This document shows, piece after piece, positions 1 to 8,787 of a stretch of 64,000 nucleotides of DNA. The translations under genes were made by a program, and so were the position numbers. A model generated the notes under the pieces. It saw only the letters and a program-made list of their open reading frames with translations, made no database searches and was not told the DNA's origin. Each line of letters opens with the position of its first letter. Within the stretch, counting starts at the first letter, position 1. This DNA is from Bacteroidales bacterium. Its GTDB lineage: Bacteria; Bacteroidota; Bacteroidia; Bacteroidales; UBA932. The stretch is from NCBI GenBank assembly GCA_022647615.1, contig JALCKZ010000001.1:46178-110177 (forward strand), given 5' to 3'.

Positions 1-904
1 GTCCGATATGAGGTGTAATTACAGGCAGATAGCCGTAATTAGTCTGCACTTTTCTCAAGAAATTTTCCAGGCGCATTCTAAGCTCGGCGCCTCTTGGCAG
101 CCACAATGGAAGACCCGGTCCAACCTTTGCGCTAAATGCAAATAGCTCAAGGTCTTTGCCCAGTTTTCTGTGGTCTCTTTTCTTAGCCTCTTCAAGCACT
201 TTCAGATAATCGTCCAGCATGGATTTCTTAGGGAAAGTGATACCGTAAATTCTGGTAAGCATCTGTCTCTTCTCATCTCCCCTCCAATATGCTCCTGCAA
301 TTGAGGTCAGCTTAATTGCCTTAATTACAGACGTATTCATGATATGAGGTCCGCGGCACAAGTCCGTGAATTTTCCATTTGTATAGAAAGAAATTGTTCC
401 GTCTTTCAAATCTTTAATAAGCTCAAGTTTGTACTGGTCATTCTTTTTTGTGAAATAATCCAATGCTTCTTCCTTTGTAACATCCTTGCGTACAAACTCT
501 TCGCCTGTGCGTGCAAGCTCAAGCATCTTATCCTCTACCTTCTTCAAATCCGCCTCAACAATAACTCTGTCGCCGAGATCAATATCATAATAGAATCCGT
601 TCTCAATTGCGGGTCCTATTCCAAATTTTACTCCGGGATAGATTGCTTCCAATGCTTCTGCCAAAAGGTGAGATGAAGAGTGCCAGAAAGCCAGCTTGCC
701 TTCATCGTCTTCCCATTTGTTAAGCTTGATAGCTGCATCATTTTCAATTGGTTGACGCAGGTCCATAACCTGACCGTCGACAGAGACAGACAACACCTCT
801 GCGGCTAGACGGGGACTGATGCCTTGTGCAATTTGGTAACCCGTTACGCCTTTTTCAAAGTCTTTTACACTCCCGTCGGGAAATGTAATTTTAATACTGC
901 TCAT
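1..904 (-). CDS. thrS: Threonyl-tRNA synthetase, N-terminal part (cut by window edge)
   Basis: Class II aminoacyl-tRNA synthetase charging tRNA-Thr in the cytoplasm. About 301 residues are present; the catalytic core and anticodon-binding domain lie beyond base 1. Translation from ATG at 904-902 begins [16 protein letters not shown], a TGS domain (about residues 1-62). The editing (tRNA-SAD) domain follows, with the HxxxH motif in [12 protein letters not shown] and the CxxxH motif in DLCRGPH. The last visible stretch ([16 protein letters not shown]) enters the catalytic domain. Both editing motifs are intact, so the protein probably clears Ser-tRNA-Thr. A matching minus-strand promoter lies about 70 bp upstream, divergent from the DUF4199 gene. 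Confidence 0.96.
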   Translation of the reverse strand, partial: MSSIKITFPDGSVKDFEKGVTGYQIAQGISPRLAAEVLSVSVDGQVMDLRQPIENDAAIKLNKWEDDEGKLAFWHSSSHLLAEALEAIYPGVKFGIGPAIENGFYYDIDLGDRVIVEADLKKVEDKMLELARTGEEFVRKDVTKEEALDYFTKKNDQYKLELIKDLKDGTISFYTNGKFTDLCRGPHIMNTSVIKAIKLTSIAGAYWRGDEKRQMLTRIYGITFPKKSMLDDYLKVLEEAKKRDHRKLGKDLELFAFSAKVGPGLPLWLPRGAELRMRLENFLRKVQTNYGYLPVITPHIG

Positions 905-974
905 AAATTTTTATTTAAATTGTTTTGCGTCCGCTGCCTTACATCGGCACCGGTCCGCTCCTTTTAAAGGGGCA

Positions 975-1006
975 CAAATCTACAAATTTTATATCTTTGT
1001 GCCAAA
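975..1006 (-). promoter_or_regulatory. Promoter of thrS
   Basis: Read on the minus strand, TTTG (1006-1003), a 20-bp spacer and TAGATTTG (982-975) match the Bacteroidota TTTG/TAnnTTTG promoter. The predicted start near 968 gives a leader of about 65 nt. Confidence 0.6.
992..999 (+). promoter_or_regulatory. -7 element for the DUF4199-glycosyltransferase pair
   Basis: TATCTTTG fits TAnnTTTG on the plus strand. No clear -33 TTTG is visible at the usual distance. Transcription from near 1006 would give a leader of about 95 nt holding one CTGTCGGGA motif (1063-1071). Confidence 0.45.
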
Positions 1007-1100
1007 TGAGGTACCCGGCCGCAAGGCTCATTGCCAAAGATTCTTAACAAAAGAGTCAGAAACTGTCGGGAGCTAAAAGAAAAATAGACATTTTAACGAT

Positions 1101-1892
1101 ATGGAAGATTTTAACAACAACATGGGAGCTCCTGTTAAGGAGACAGGTAAATTAAGCAGCGCCTCCTTGGACGGATTGTTGCTTGCACTTATAACAATAG
1201 TATGTTCCGTAATCAACTCGCTGGGCGTTAGCGGCGGATTTTTAGGTGTTATCATTTGGATAGTCAAGATTGTGGCTACCATTTGGGTGCTGCTGTATTT
1301 TATGAAAAGATATTCTTTGAGGCGCGCAAGTATCTATGGAGAAACTACTTACAATCAGGCATTCAGCTACGGATTTTTAGTTTCTTTGCTTTCTGCAGTT
1401 GTGATTGCATGCTTCATGTATTTGAGCGTTACGGTGTTATTTCCTAATACTGAGTCAGATACAATGCAGAAAGTACAGGATGCCATGGCGCAGCAGGGCA
1501 GCTCAATGAATGAGGAGCAGGAGAATGCAATTAACGCTGTGATGAATAATCTTCCAATGATTTTGACATTTGGAATGTTAATCTGGTGCACAATTTTTGG
1601 CCTGATAGTTTCTGCAATCATAGCAAGTTCAGTTAAGCAGCTGCCGGTTGAGGGGTTCAATCCCAATAATTTTGATGCTAATAATTTTAATCCCGACAGT
1701 TTCAATAATGACGTTGCAGACTCAGAAACCACTAAGCCGGAGGATGTTACGCCAGACAAGACCGGAGATGCAAAACCGGAAGAGCCTGCCGATAAGCCTG
1801 CCGAGCCCGCTGAGAATAAAAATGATGAGAGCAGATTCATGCCGGGCGGTGATAAACCTGAGGACCCCAACGATAAATACATGCCCAAATAG
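1101..1892 (+). CDS. DUF4199 family membrane protein
   Basis: Inner-membrane protein of unknown function, 263 aa. Four hydrophobic segments are visible at roughly residues 24-47, 48-67, 88-112 and 152-176, with the family-typical YNQAFSYGFLVSLLSAVV stretch. The C-terminal 80 residues are a hydrophilic Pro/Glu/Asp/Asn-rich tail (NPNNFDANNFNPDSFNND, then KPEE/KPAEP repeats), probably a disordered cytoplasmic region. DUF4199 genes commonly sit directly before a GT2 glycosyltransferase in Bacteroidota, as here (2-bp gap), so the two are presumably co-transcribed and may act together at the membrane. The family assignment is from recognition; the role is not known. Confidence 0.85.
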   Translation: MEDFNNNMGAPVKETGKLSSASLDGLLLALITIVCSVINSLGVSGGFLGVIIWIVKIVATIWVLLYFMKRYSLRRASIYGETTYNQAFSYGFLVSLLSAVVIACFMYLSVTVLFPNTESDTMQKVQDAMAQQGSSMNEEQENAINAVMNNLPMILTFGMLIWCTIFGLIVSAIIASSVKQLPVEGFNPNNFDANNFNPDSFNNDVADSETTKPEDVTPDKTGDAKPEEPADKPAEPAENKNDESRFMPGGDKPEDPNDKYMPK

Positions 1893-1894
1893 TT

Positions 1895-2845
1895 ATGGAT
1901 ATTTCAATAGTTATCTCTCTGTTTAATGAGAAACCCTCTTTGGCGGAACTGATTGCCGGCATTCATAACTCCTTGAAAGACACTGGTCTTTCTTATGAAG
2001 TTGTGATGGTTAATGACGGCAGCAATGACGGTTCATGGGAGGAGATTGAGCGGCTGGCCAAGGAGTATGGAAATATTCACGGAATTTGTTTCCGCAGAAA
2101 TTACGGAAAGTCCGCGGCGCTGTATAGCGGTTTTGCTCAGGCAGTTGGAGATGTTGTCATCACGATGGATGCAGACCTGCAGGATGACCCGCGCGAGCTT
2201 CCGGAGCTGTACAAGATGGTTAAGGAAGATGGTTATGATCTTGTAAGCGGCTGGAAGAAAAAGAGATACGATAACAAGTTCACAAAGAATATTCCTTCTA
2301 AGATTTATAATGCAACGGCCCGCTGGGTGACAGGTATTCATTTGCATGATATGAACTGCGGCCTGAAAGCCTATAAGAATGAGGTAGTTAAGAATATAGA
2401 AGTGTATGGAGAAATGCACCGCTACATTCCGTATCTGGCAAAGAATGCCGGTTTTTCAAATATAGGTGAGAAGGTTGTTCATCATAACAAGCGCAAATAC
2501 GGAAAGAGCAAGTTTGGATTGAACAGATTTGTAAATGGTTACCTGGATTTGCTGAGCTTGTGGTTCTTGCAGAAATTTGGAAAGAAGCCGATGCATTTGT
2601 TTGGAGTCCTTGGTACTTTGATGTTCCTGGCCGGCGCGGTCATCACCCTTTGGTTGATTATCGCCAAACTGATTGCCCAGAGCAACGGTCTCAAATTCAG
2701 AGCCGTAACGGACCAGCCGCTGTTCTACATCGCCCTCGTTGCTGCCATCGTCGGCATCCAGCTTTTCCTAACCGGCTTCGTAGCCGAGTTGGTTAGCCGC
2801 AACTCCTCCGGCCGCAACAACTACCTGATTAAAAAAAGGTTCTAG
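1895..2845 (+). CDS. GT2 family polyprenyl-phosphate glycosyltransferase (DPM1/ArnC/GtrB-like)
   Basis: Membrane-associated glycosyltransferase, 316 aa, expected to move a sugar from a nucleotide donor to a polyprenyl phosphate on the cytoplasmic face. The GT-A domain has VMVNDGSNDGS (about residues 37-47) and the metal-binding stretch MDADLQDDP (about 91-99). KYGKSKFGLNRF near residue 205 is typical of the DPM1/GtrB group. Two C-terminal hydrophobic helices (about 232-258 and 275-300) match the ArnC/GtrB layout. It starts 2 bp after the DUF4199 gene and is followed at 18 bp by a strong terminator. The donor sugar and final glycan cannot be told. Confidence 0.88.
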   Translation: MDISIVISLFNEKPSLAELIAGIHNSLKDTGLSYEVVMVNDGSNDGSWEEIERLAKEYGNIHGICFRRNYGKSAALYSGFAQAVGDVVITMDADLQDDPRELPELYKMVKEDGYDLVSGWKKKRYDNKFTKNIPSKIYNATARWVTGIHLHDMNCGLKAYKNEVVKNIEVYGEMHRYIPYLAKNAGFSNIGEKVVHHNKRKYGKSKFGLNRFVNGYLDLLSLWFLQKFGKKPMHLFGVLGTLMFLAGAVITLWLIIAKLIAQSNGLKFRAVTDQPLFYIALVAAIVGIQLFLTGFVAELVSRNSSGRNNYLIKKRF

Positions 2846-2862
2846 GAAGATTCAAAAAAGGT

Positions 2863-2900
2863 AAAAAAAATAACGGGCGTTTTTCGCCCGTTATTTTTTT
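2863..2900. terminator. Strong bidirectional Rho-independent terminator
   Basis: AATAACGGGCG / CGCCCGTTATT stem around a TTTTT loop, with A-run before and T-run after, so it can act on both strands. It ends the glycosyltransferase unit. The hairpin is almost identical, in opposite orientation, to the one at 8955-8992. Confidence 0.88.
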
Positions 2901-3029
2901 GTTTGGAAGATTCACAAGGCAGAAGGATCACAAGCGGAGCGGCCGCAGGCCTCTGCACTCGCCACAACATCAGGCACAACGCACTACTCTGCTGGCAATC
3001 AGCACACTGCCCCATCCGCCTGCAGCCGC

Positions 3030-3126
3030 GTAGCCGCGCCGGAGGCGCGTGCATCTTCGCGCGACAGCGCGTCAAACCACGAGGCGGTGCGGTGCTTTGT
3101 GCCGCACCGCTCTGCATGCAAAGCAT
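3030..3126 (-). repeat. Structured intergenic repeat, copy A
   Basis: Read on the minus strand from 3126: hairpin 0 (GCATGC-TTT-GCATGC), hairpin 1 (GCGGTGCGG / CCGCACCGC with loop CACAAAGCA), the linker GTGGTTTGA, hairpin 2 (CGCG-CTGT-CGCG), then GCACGCGCCTCCGGCGCGG. Bases 3047-3116 are the perfect reverse complement of 8868-8937 (70 of 70). The 19-base 3' box is shared with copy E. Confidence 0.85.
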
Positions 3127-3227
3127 GCTTAACTCAATTCCTTTTCCCTAGCTGCCTCAACATGCCACAACTTACCCCGCAACCTGCCCCAGAAGCACTT
3201 TAAATGGAGTGCCTCTACAGAGCGTAT

Positions 3228-3345
3228 ATTTGGGTTTTAGTTAACCTCCTAGCAATCAAAACGCTGTCACTGTTTAAAAAATCAAAATGCAAATTGTTCA
3301 ACGCTGTAATACAATGGAAATTAGCATATTAACAAAAACCCAAAT
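3228..3345. repeat. Imperfect 17-bp inverted repeat pair
   Basis: ATTTGGGTTTTAGTTAA at 3228-3244 and TTAACAAAAACCCAAAT at 3329-3345 are inverted repeats with one mismatch, enclosing 84 bp. AACGCTGT occurs twice inside as a direct repeat. They sit at the transition between ordinary flank and AT-rich accessory operon; the role is unknown. Confidence 0.5.
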
Positions 3346-3472
3346 TCATGCACCTCTAACGCAGGTTTTAAAAGCGGCTCCAGACGCATCCAAAAAAGAA
3401 TTTGCAATTCACACACAATACTGTTATTAAGATATCTACTAAAACATTACGGCAACATCCTAAAAATTTAGA

Positions 3473-3509
3473 CAAACAAAAAAACGAGTAGGCTAATCAG
3501 ACCTACTCG
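3473..3509 (-). terminator. Terminator of the lipoprotein operon
   Basis: CGAGTAGG / CCTACTCG stem (3485-3492 and 3502-3509). On the minus strand it is followed by a long U-run (A-run at 3473-3484 on plus). It lies 100 bp downstream of the BACON/FGE lipoprotein stop. Confidence 0.8.
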
Positions 3510-3608
3510 CTTTTACATTTTGGTTAACAACTATCAATCAGATATAAACCAAATATTAAATCAATATCATTTCATAGTTATTAATTATCTTAATACGCAC
3601 ATTTCTCG

Positions 3609-5753
3609 TTAAGGCGTAAGGACCAATCTCACTCCATTATCAGTTAAATTATCATCTGCATACCCTATGAAGCGATATGAGACTCTACATAAACTAGATA
3701 AATTAGCCCAACCACCGCCTCGGTGAAAATGATATGCACCAGATGAAGGGCCAATGGGATTGGTTTGCGGAGCATCACTATAACTGCCATACCAATCTGT
3801 ACACCACTCTTGTACATTTCCACTCATATCGTATAAACCAAGTTCATTAGATAATTTAGTACCAACCTCATGTGTTCTACCATTGCTATTATCCGAATAC
3901 CAACCAACATCGTTTAACGTATTCCCGCCACAGTATTTATACCCTTTGCTCTTACTTCCACCGCGAGCAGCATATTCCCATTGTGCCTCTGTTGGAAGTG
4001 AAAATTTTCGCCCAGTTAATTGGCTTAACTTTGCGACAAATAACTGGCCATTTTCCCATGTTATACCTTCTGCGGGAAGTTTATCACCTATAAAATTACT
4101 AGGGTTAGAACCCATAATTGCATTCCAAAGTTTTTGTGTCACCTCAAATTTCCCGATGTAATAAGTTGATAAAGTGACTTGATGAACAGGCTTTTCATCG
4201 CTATAAGCATCGCTACTTTGCTCACTAGTAGCTCCCATACTAAACGTTCCTCCATCTACTCTAATCATCTCAAAAGAAACACCGTTGACAGTAAAAGTTA
4301 GCGTTTCCGCATCATTTACCTGATTGATGGTAATATATGTTTCTTTATTTGAACCATATATGTGTATTTGCCCAATCCTGTCATTTCCGCTCTCATTTTT
4401 TGCGATAGTCAGCACCAAGCTCTTTGATGACAAGCCCTTGGTGTTTTGCTTAACGGACGCGTTAATCCAACTTGTGGCTTCTCCAACTACGGAGCAATCC
4501 CATGTAATGTTTGAACTAATAGGAATCTCTATACTTCCCCCTTCTTTATCAACCGTATAGGACGTCTGTGCTACTATTATGGCATCCAATTGGCTTTGAG
4601 TAATTGTAACAATACTTTCCTTGCCCGAACCGGCTATTTTAATCTGACCAACTCGACCGTCATACCCGGTATTTCCTTTCACTTTAACTGAAACATAAGA
4701 TTGGGAAAGTCCTTTAGTACCTGAGGTATTGAAAGATAACCAGTCTGAAGCATTACCTAAAAAAGATGTTGAATATGAGGCATTAGTTTGAATAGGTATG
4801 GAAACTACTCCACCATCACTGCCTACGCTAAATTCTGTCGTAGTTATTATCAACTCATCCAATTGGCTCTGTGACACCGTAATATAACTTTCCTTTCCAG
4901 CTCCAGTTACCTTAATTTGACCAACCCTGCCGTCATAATTTTTATTGGCATCTATCGTTAGGACCAAATAATAATCCTCTAAACCTTTGGTTTGCAATGT
5001 CTTAACTTTGATCCAGTCGGCAGCCGACTCCAAGGCCGTACACGTATAGCTAATATTTGTTTTTATCGGAATTTTTAACTCTCCTCCGCTGCTCCCAATT
5101 GCATATTCCTTTGTGTCAATGATCAATTCATCCGTCTGACTCTGAGTAATCGTAATCGCAGTACTTTCACTCCCGTAGGAAATTGTAACCGTTCCTTTGC
5201 GGGAATCATACGACGAATTCTTGGTTGCGCTAATCACAATCTCATAATTAGATAGTGACTTAGTTTTAACTACGCTTAGCCATGATTTCGCATCATCAGA
5301 AACGGAGCATTTGTAATCTATGTTGGCCTGAATTGGAATGGTGATGTTGCCTCCTTCCTTGCCTATTGAAAAGCTATTTCCTGACACTATATATCCGTTG
5401 CGTTCAGCCTGAGTTACGCTAATTGTTTGAGAAGTGGAACCTGCTGTAACTGTTATAGTTGCACTTCTTGTCTTGTAATCCGGATTTGCCTCAGCAGTAA
5501 TTTTTATTGAAGCACTGCCCCTGGTACCTGACGATGGAGAGACGCTAAGCCAGGTTGCGGTAGACGTAGCCGTCCAATCAACATTTGTAGTAAAGGAAAT
5601 GGCCATTGACGAGTTTGTTGCGTCCATGGAAACCGAAGTGCTGTTTAAAGTTATGCTCGGACTTTCAGATTTTGAACAAGACACTAAGCACACTGATATA
5701 CAAATGATTAAAAAGACACCGATTTTCCTTATATCTAGAAAAAATTTATTCAT
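3609..5753 (-). CDS. Lipoprotein with five BACON domains and a C-terminal FGE-sulfatase-like domain
   Basis: Predicted surface or periplasmic lipoprotein, 714 aa, with lipobox CLVSCSKS (Cys near residue 26). Five tandem BACON-type beta domains run from about 33 to 485, each ending in a variant of ITVTQ/ITITQSQ. Domains 3 and 4 share YDGRVGQIK and domain 5 has a similar DRIGQIH, so they look recently duplicated. A formylglycine-generating-enzyme-like fold follows (about 490-714): GGTFSMG, KFEVTQKLW, PAEGITWENG, LPTEAQWEYAARGG, DMSGNVQEWC, RGGGW, GVRLVL. The region where true FGE carries its cysteine pair reads SSLCRVSYRF with one cysteine, so sulfatase activation is unlikely; carbohydrate or protein binding is more plausible. 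Last gene of the operon. Confidence 0.85.
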   Translation of the reverse strand: MNKFFLDIRKIGVFLIICISVCLVSCSKSESPSITLNSTSVSMDATNSSMAISFTTNVDWTATSTATWLSVSPSSGTRGSASIKITAEANPDYKTRSATITVTAGSTSQTISVTQAERNGYIVSGNSFSIGKEGGNITIPIQANIDYKCSVSDDAKSWLSVVKTKSLSNYEIVISATKNSSYDSRKGTVTISYGSESTAITITQSQTDELIIDTKEYAIGSSGGELKIPIKTNISYTCTALESAADWIKVKTLQTKGLEDYYLVLTIDANKNYDGRVGQIKVTGAGKESYITVSQSQLDELIITTTEFSVGSDGGVVSIPIQTNASYSTSFLGNASDWLSFNTSGTKGLSQSYVSVKVKGNTGYDGRVGQIKIAGSGKESIVTITQSQLDAIIVAQTSYTVDKEGGSIEIPISSNITWDCSVVGEATSWINASVKQNTKGLSSKSLVLTIAKNESGNDRIGQIHIYGSNKETYITINQVNDAETLTFTVNGVSFEMIRVDGGTFSMGATSEQSSDAYSDEKPVHQVTLSTYYIGKFEVTQKLWNAIMGSNPSNFIGDKLPAEGITWENGQLFVAKLSQLTGRKFSLPTEAQWEYAARGGSKSKGYKYCGGNTLNDVGWYSDNSNGRTHEVGTKLSNELGLYDMSGNVQEWCTDWYGSYSDAPQTNPIGPSSGAYHFHRGGGWANLSSLCRVSYRFIGYADDNLTDNGVRLVLTP

Positions 5754-5796
5754 AATTGGTCTAAATTATTTTATGATTAACTTTTTCAGCGCATTA

Positions 5797-6411
5797 TTAT
5801 TCTTCACGCTTAAGATCATTGAATAGACACAGTTCCCATTGAGCAATTGATGGAAAACCAGAATCTTTTGCAGTACGTGCCACGCCTTCAAGAATGCGTC
5901 TAAAGTCAGCAGAAGAATCTATTCTTGTCCAACGCAAACCATCAACTTTGCACTCGTAAAGGACCATAGAATCTACAGGACAAAACGGCGGATCGGGCAT
6001 TCTGTTATTCATGCACCATAAATATTTTAGGAAAACAGAAAGACTTTTTTGAGCATGGGAAATTCTCATTCCTTTACTTAAAGTATTATTCAGCCAACCT
6101 TTGTTTGCAAAATATTTATTTACAGCATTTTTAACAGACTTAATATCTTCAATATATGTCTCGACAGATTGCTTTGATGTTTTATATTTATTAGCAACCT
6201 CCATTAGTTCCTGTTTCCAAAATTTCTTGATTTCTGTTTTACTTTTAAAGTCTAATCCAGCATAATAAGTTGGATTCCTTGCTGTTGCCGCATTAATAGA
6301 CTTGTCAAGAATCTCACTGTTATCAGGTGAGAATGTAGCATTTGCCGGATAATCAGGGAAGTAAGTTCTTACAAACTCTTCCTTTAATTCATCAAGGTTA
6401 TAATTTTTCAT
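5797..6411 (-). CDS. Hypothetical protein of the lipoprotein operon
   Basis: 204 aa, no signal peptide and no membrane segment visible; the charged N-terminus (MKNYNLDELKEEF) suggests a cytoplasmic protein. Rich in Lys and aromatic residues. A Cys-containing patch, MPDPPFCPVDSMVLYEC, precedes LRWTRIDSSADFRRILE. I do not recognise a family. It starts 27 bp downstream of the second fimbrillin-like gene and ends 43 bp before the BACON/FGE gene, so it is very probably co-transcribed. Its presence among three lipoproteins is odd; it could be a regulator or assembly factor, but nothing in the sequence says which. Confidence 0.7.
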   Translation of the reverse strand: MKNYNLDELKEEFVRTYFPDYPANATFSPDNSEILDKSINAATARNPTYYAGLDFKSKTEIKKFWKQELMEVANKYKTSKQSVETYIEDIKSVKNAVNKYFANKGWLNNTLSKGMRISHAQKSLSVFLKYLWCMNNRMPDPPFCPVDSMVLYECKVDGLRWTRIDSSADFRRILEGVARTAKDSGFPSIAQWELCLFNDLKREE

Positions 6412-6438
6412 AGATACATATCTATTAAGAATTCATAG

Positions 6439-7566
6439 TTAACCAACAGGAACCGTTACAGTTGTTCCACCCATTGGAGTAACGTCTTTTGTGATTCCCA
6501 AGCCAGCACTAGAACTACTGGATGTTAAGGAGATATTGATTGTATTCATTGCATTTCGCTTGACAACTACATCAACATTTCCGAGATCTTGCACAAAGCC
6601 AGTTCCTCTTGTCCAAACTACAGCCAAATTCACTGTTTCTGTGTAAGTATCAGCATATTGCCATGCTCCTAAAATATTGTAGAATGAAAATATTTTATCT
6701 TCACTAGTGTAATCAGCCGTAATATCGCTTTTTGAAATGAAAGTTTTATAACTATTTTTTATGACTACGGAAACAGAGCCATCAGTTACTCCTGTAACTT
6801 TATATTTTAAACCAAACCCAGTACGCTTCAGTGTAATAGGCGCATAAGTGGTTGGGGTGTAATTAGTTAGTTTGCCATAAAATCTATCTACTTCTGGATA
6901 CTTATCATCAAGTGGACAAGCAAGCCCTAAGTAGTCATTTTGAGTGTCATGATTCATTACGGAAGGATGTGTAGCATTGGCAAAAGGTAAAATAGAACAG
7001 TGAGAATCATAAACATACGCAGAATCCAAGTAAGTGAATCTTTGAAAAGGTCCCACTTTGGAAAAAGCATTGTTTATCTGTGTAAAACAATATTCAAGAT
7101 ATTCAACTTTAGTATAAAGACCTTCTTCATGCAAATCCAGCCTTAGGAAAGGCTGAGCGAACCCATCAGTTGTTGGCGCTTTATAATACTTATAGTTTTG
7201 GAAATAATAAGATGTCGGACAAACAGGCATAACCTTCTTTCCATTTTTAATCATCGTGCATGTAATATTATACTTTTTGTTAGTATAAAGCACAACCTTC
7301 ATATCTTCAACATTATCAAATAATCCTTGCGTCACACTATCCTGCCCAACCTCTTGTATTTGAACCCCATAAAGATCATCAGTGGTTGCTTTTGTTAAAG
7401 GAGAATCCTCTGAGTTAATATCTCCATTAAATGACAACGACACTACAACAGCTTTTGATTCGTTATTACTACTATTTAATCCTACATTTGATTTGCTGCA
7501 ACCAAAAAAATTTGCTGAAACCAAAGAGATAACTGATAAATAAAATATATATTTAAATATTTTCAT
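6439..7566 (-). CDS. Fimbrillin-like lipoprotein, paralogue 2
   Basis: 375-aa lipoprotein with an N-terminal hydrophobic segment and lipobox ANFFGCSKS (Cys near 23). It aligns by eye with the gene immediately upstream: VSLSFNGDINSEDSPLTKA against ISLNLLGDFNVTHTPFSKA, DDLYGVQI against SDVYGINI, VDRFYGKLTNYTP against VDRYYGELSDFSP, and LKRTGFGLKYKVTG against LKRCVFGAKFIVTG. The early acidic/Thr-rich stretch followed by beta-rich sequence resembles fimbrillin-type (FimA/Mfa-like) lipoproteins. That link is an inference from general features, not from a diagnostic motif. Its C-terminus (PMGGTTVTVPVG) resembles the donor-strand-like tails of such pilins. Probably exported and surface-exposed. Confidence 0.65.
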   Translation of the reverse strand: MKIFKYIFYLSVISLVSANFFGCSKSNVGLNSSNNESKAVVVSLSFNGDINSEDSPLTKATTDDLYGVQIQEVGQDSVTQGLFDNVEDMKVVLYTNKKYNITCTMIKNGKKVMPVCPTSYYFQNYKYYKAPTTDGFAQPFLRLDLHEEGLYTKVEYLEYCFTQINNAFSKVGPFQRFTYLDSAYVYDSHCSILPFANATHPSVMNHDTQNDYLGLACPLDDKYPEVDRFYGKLTNYTPTTYAPITLKRTGFGLKYKVTGVTDGSVSVVIKNSYKTFISKSDITADYTSEDKIFSFYNILGAWQYADTYTETVNLAVVWTRGTGFVQDLGNVDVVVKRNAMNTINISLTSSSSSAGLGITKDVTPMGGTTVTVPVG

Positions 7567-7587
7567 AATATTCTTATTTTTAATGTA

Positions 7588-8589
7588 TTACGGTTTAGAA
7601 GGATTTACATTTATCTCAATAGTGCCACCGCTATTAATATCTATATTAATGTCATTATTAGAACCCATAGGTTCTTCGGTAATTCCAAATTTGTAACCAT
7701 TTGGAGTCAAATCTGCAACATTAAGAGTTAACGTTGTCAAAACATTTCGTTTAAAATTTACAGTCTGCGATGTATTCAACTCATTCCAATAACTTGTTGA
7801 TGTTTCCGCTCTGTTATATTTTACCGCAACTGCTATATCTTCTGACCAATTCTCAGCAACTGAAGGACAAGCAAAAATAAGCGTATCGGTTGTTGCATCT
7901 GCAGTTATCTCTTTAGACCAAAATTTCCCCAAAGACATTTTTAATGTGCCGCCTTTCATTCCCGTCACTATAAACTTTGCCCCAAAAACACAACGCTTTA
8001 AATTAATTGTAGCAGTAGCACTTGCAGAGGGTGAGAAATCAGATAATTCACCATAATAACGATCCACACCTTCAGCATATGCAATTGAAGTATCCGCACC
8101 TTTTAGGAGCATTTTAGCTCCGCCAAGAGCACCTAGATTAGTTAGACCAAGAACAAATTTATTCTCAAGAATTAATGGACTGCTTGTAGTCCCAAAGGGT
8201 TCGCCATAAGCTCCAACATTTGAAACTTTTAACTTGTTTTTACCATCAATAATTAGGTCACAAGCAAACTTATACAGATATGGACTAAGCAGTGTTACAG
8301 TCATCTTGTCCTTATCGTCAAACAAGCCGTAACCAACCACAGAGGTATAAGTTTTACTAGTGTTGTTGTTACTAAAAATATTGATGCCATAGACATCACT
8401 TCCGCTAGCCTTTGAAAATGGCGTATGCGTTACATTGAAATCGCCTAACAGATTAAGCGATATTGTATAAGGTACAGACTTCTCTTCTGTAGGAGTTGGA
8501 GAAATACTGTTTCCTCCGCCTTTACTACAAGAAATGAAAGCTGTGACTGCACATACAGCAATCACACTTAATGCAATTTTTTTAATCAT
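7588..8589 (-). CDS. Fimbrillin-like lipoprotein, paralogue 1
   Basis: 333-aa lipoprotein, lipobox AFISCSKG (Cys near 21). First gene of a four-gene minus-strand operon and tandem paralogue of the next gene (22-bp gap). Shared blocks are a TKA/SKA stretch near residue 60, a D(L/V)YG(V/I)(Q/N)I block, VDR(F/Y)YG and an LKR..FG.K(Y/F).VTG block. The C-terminus is rich in Asn/Ile/Gly (NNDINIDINSGGTIEINVNP), plausible for a beta strand exchanged in a polymer. Fimbrillin-like assignment is tentative. The mRNA has a leader of about 190 nt with extensive structure, so expression is probably controlled after initiation. Confidence 0.65.
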   Translation of the reverse strand: MIKKIALSVIAVCAVTAFISCSKGGGNSISPTPTEEKSVPYTISLNLLGDFNVTHTPFSKASGSDVYGINIFSNNNTSKTYTSVVGYGLFDDKDKMTVTLLSPYLYKFACDLIIDGKNKLKVSNVGAYGEPFGTTSSPLILENKFVLGLTNLGALGGAKMLLKGADTSIAYAEGVDRYYGELSDFSPSASATATINLKRCVFGAKFIVTGMKGGTLKMSLGKFWSKEITADATTDTLIFACPSVAENWSEDIAVAVKYNRAETSTSYWNELNTSQTVNFKRNVLTTLTLNVADLTPNGYKFGITEEPMGSNNDINIDINSGGTIEINVNPSKP

Positions 8590-8620
8590 AATATATTAGT
8601 TTAATTTTGGTTACCACACA

Positions 8621-8780
8621 AAAAATAAAGCGCGGACTAAACTTATTGATTTAGAAGCACGACCAAGCGCTTTGCCCTCAATAGATCTAGTCCGCGCAAT
8701 TTGCGCGGAGAGACTACTGCAGGAGAGGGCATAAAAAATTGGTCGTTTTCTAAATCTCCAACAATAGCTTTCGCTATATT
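8621..8780 (-). promoter_or_regulatory. Structured leader RNA, candidate attenuator or riboswitch
   Basis: Minus-strand order. A GAAA-tetraloop hairpin (8777-8764) comes first. A rod of nested helices follows: 8756-8749/8655-8648, 8745-8739/8666-8660, 8731-8725/8679-8673 and apical 8708-8703/8697-8692. A 10-bp helix, 8697-8688/8639-8630, then competes for the apical arm and is followed at once by a U-rich tract (8629-8622), as in a terminator. The helices are read directly from the sequence. Ligand or factor control is inference. It could alternatively be a stand-alone small RNA or an H-type pseudoknot. Confidence 0.6.
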
Positions 8781-8787
8781 TTATGTA

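Larger units (their letters stand above)
2901..3472. other. Long intergenic region with repeat copy A and an inverted repeat
   Basis: No credible gene. Bases 2920-3130 are GC-rich and contain structured repeat copy A. From about 3190 the composition becomes AT-rich, which marks the edge of the accessory operon, and an imperfect 17-bp inverted repeat spans 3228-3345. Short frames in the GC-rich part arise from the repeat and match frames in repeat copy B. Confidence 0.7.

Noticed and set aside
2842..3126. Open frame of 94 aa on minus, with peptide identical in part to one at 8783-8965
   Set aside because: The shared peptide is translated from the 70-bp inverted repeat; composition and lack of a start signal indicate a repeat, not a gene.
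3609..4330. Active sulfatase-maturing FGE
   Set aside because: Only one cysteine is found at the active-site region and no sulfatase gene is nearby.
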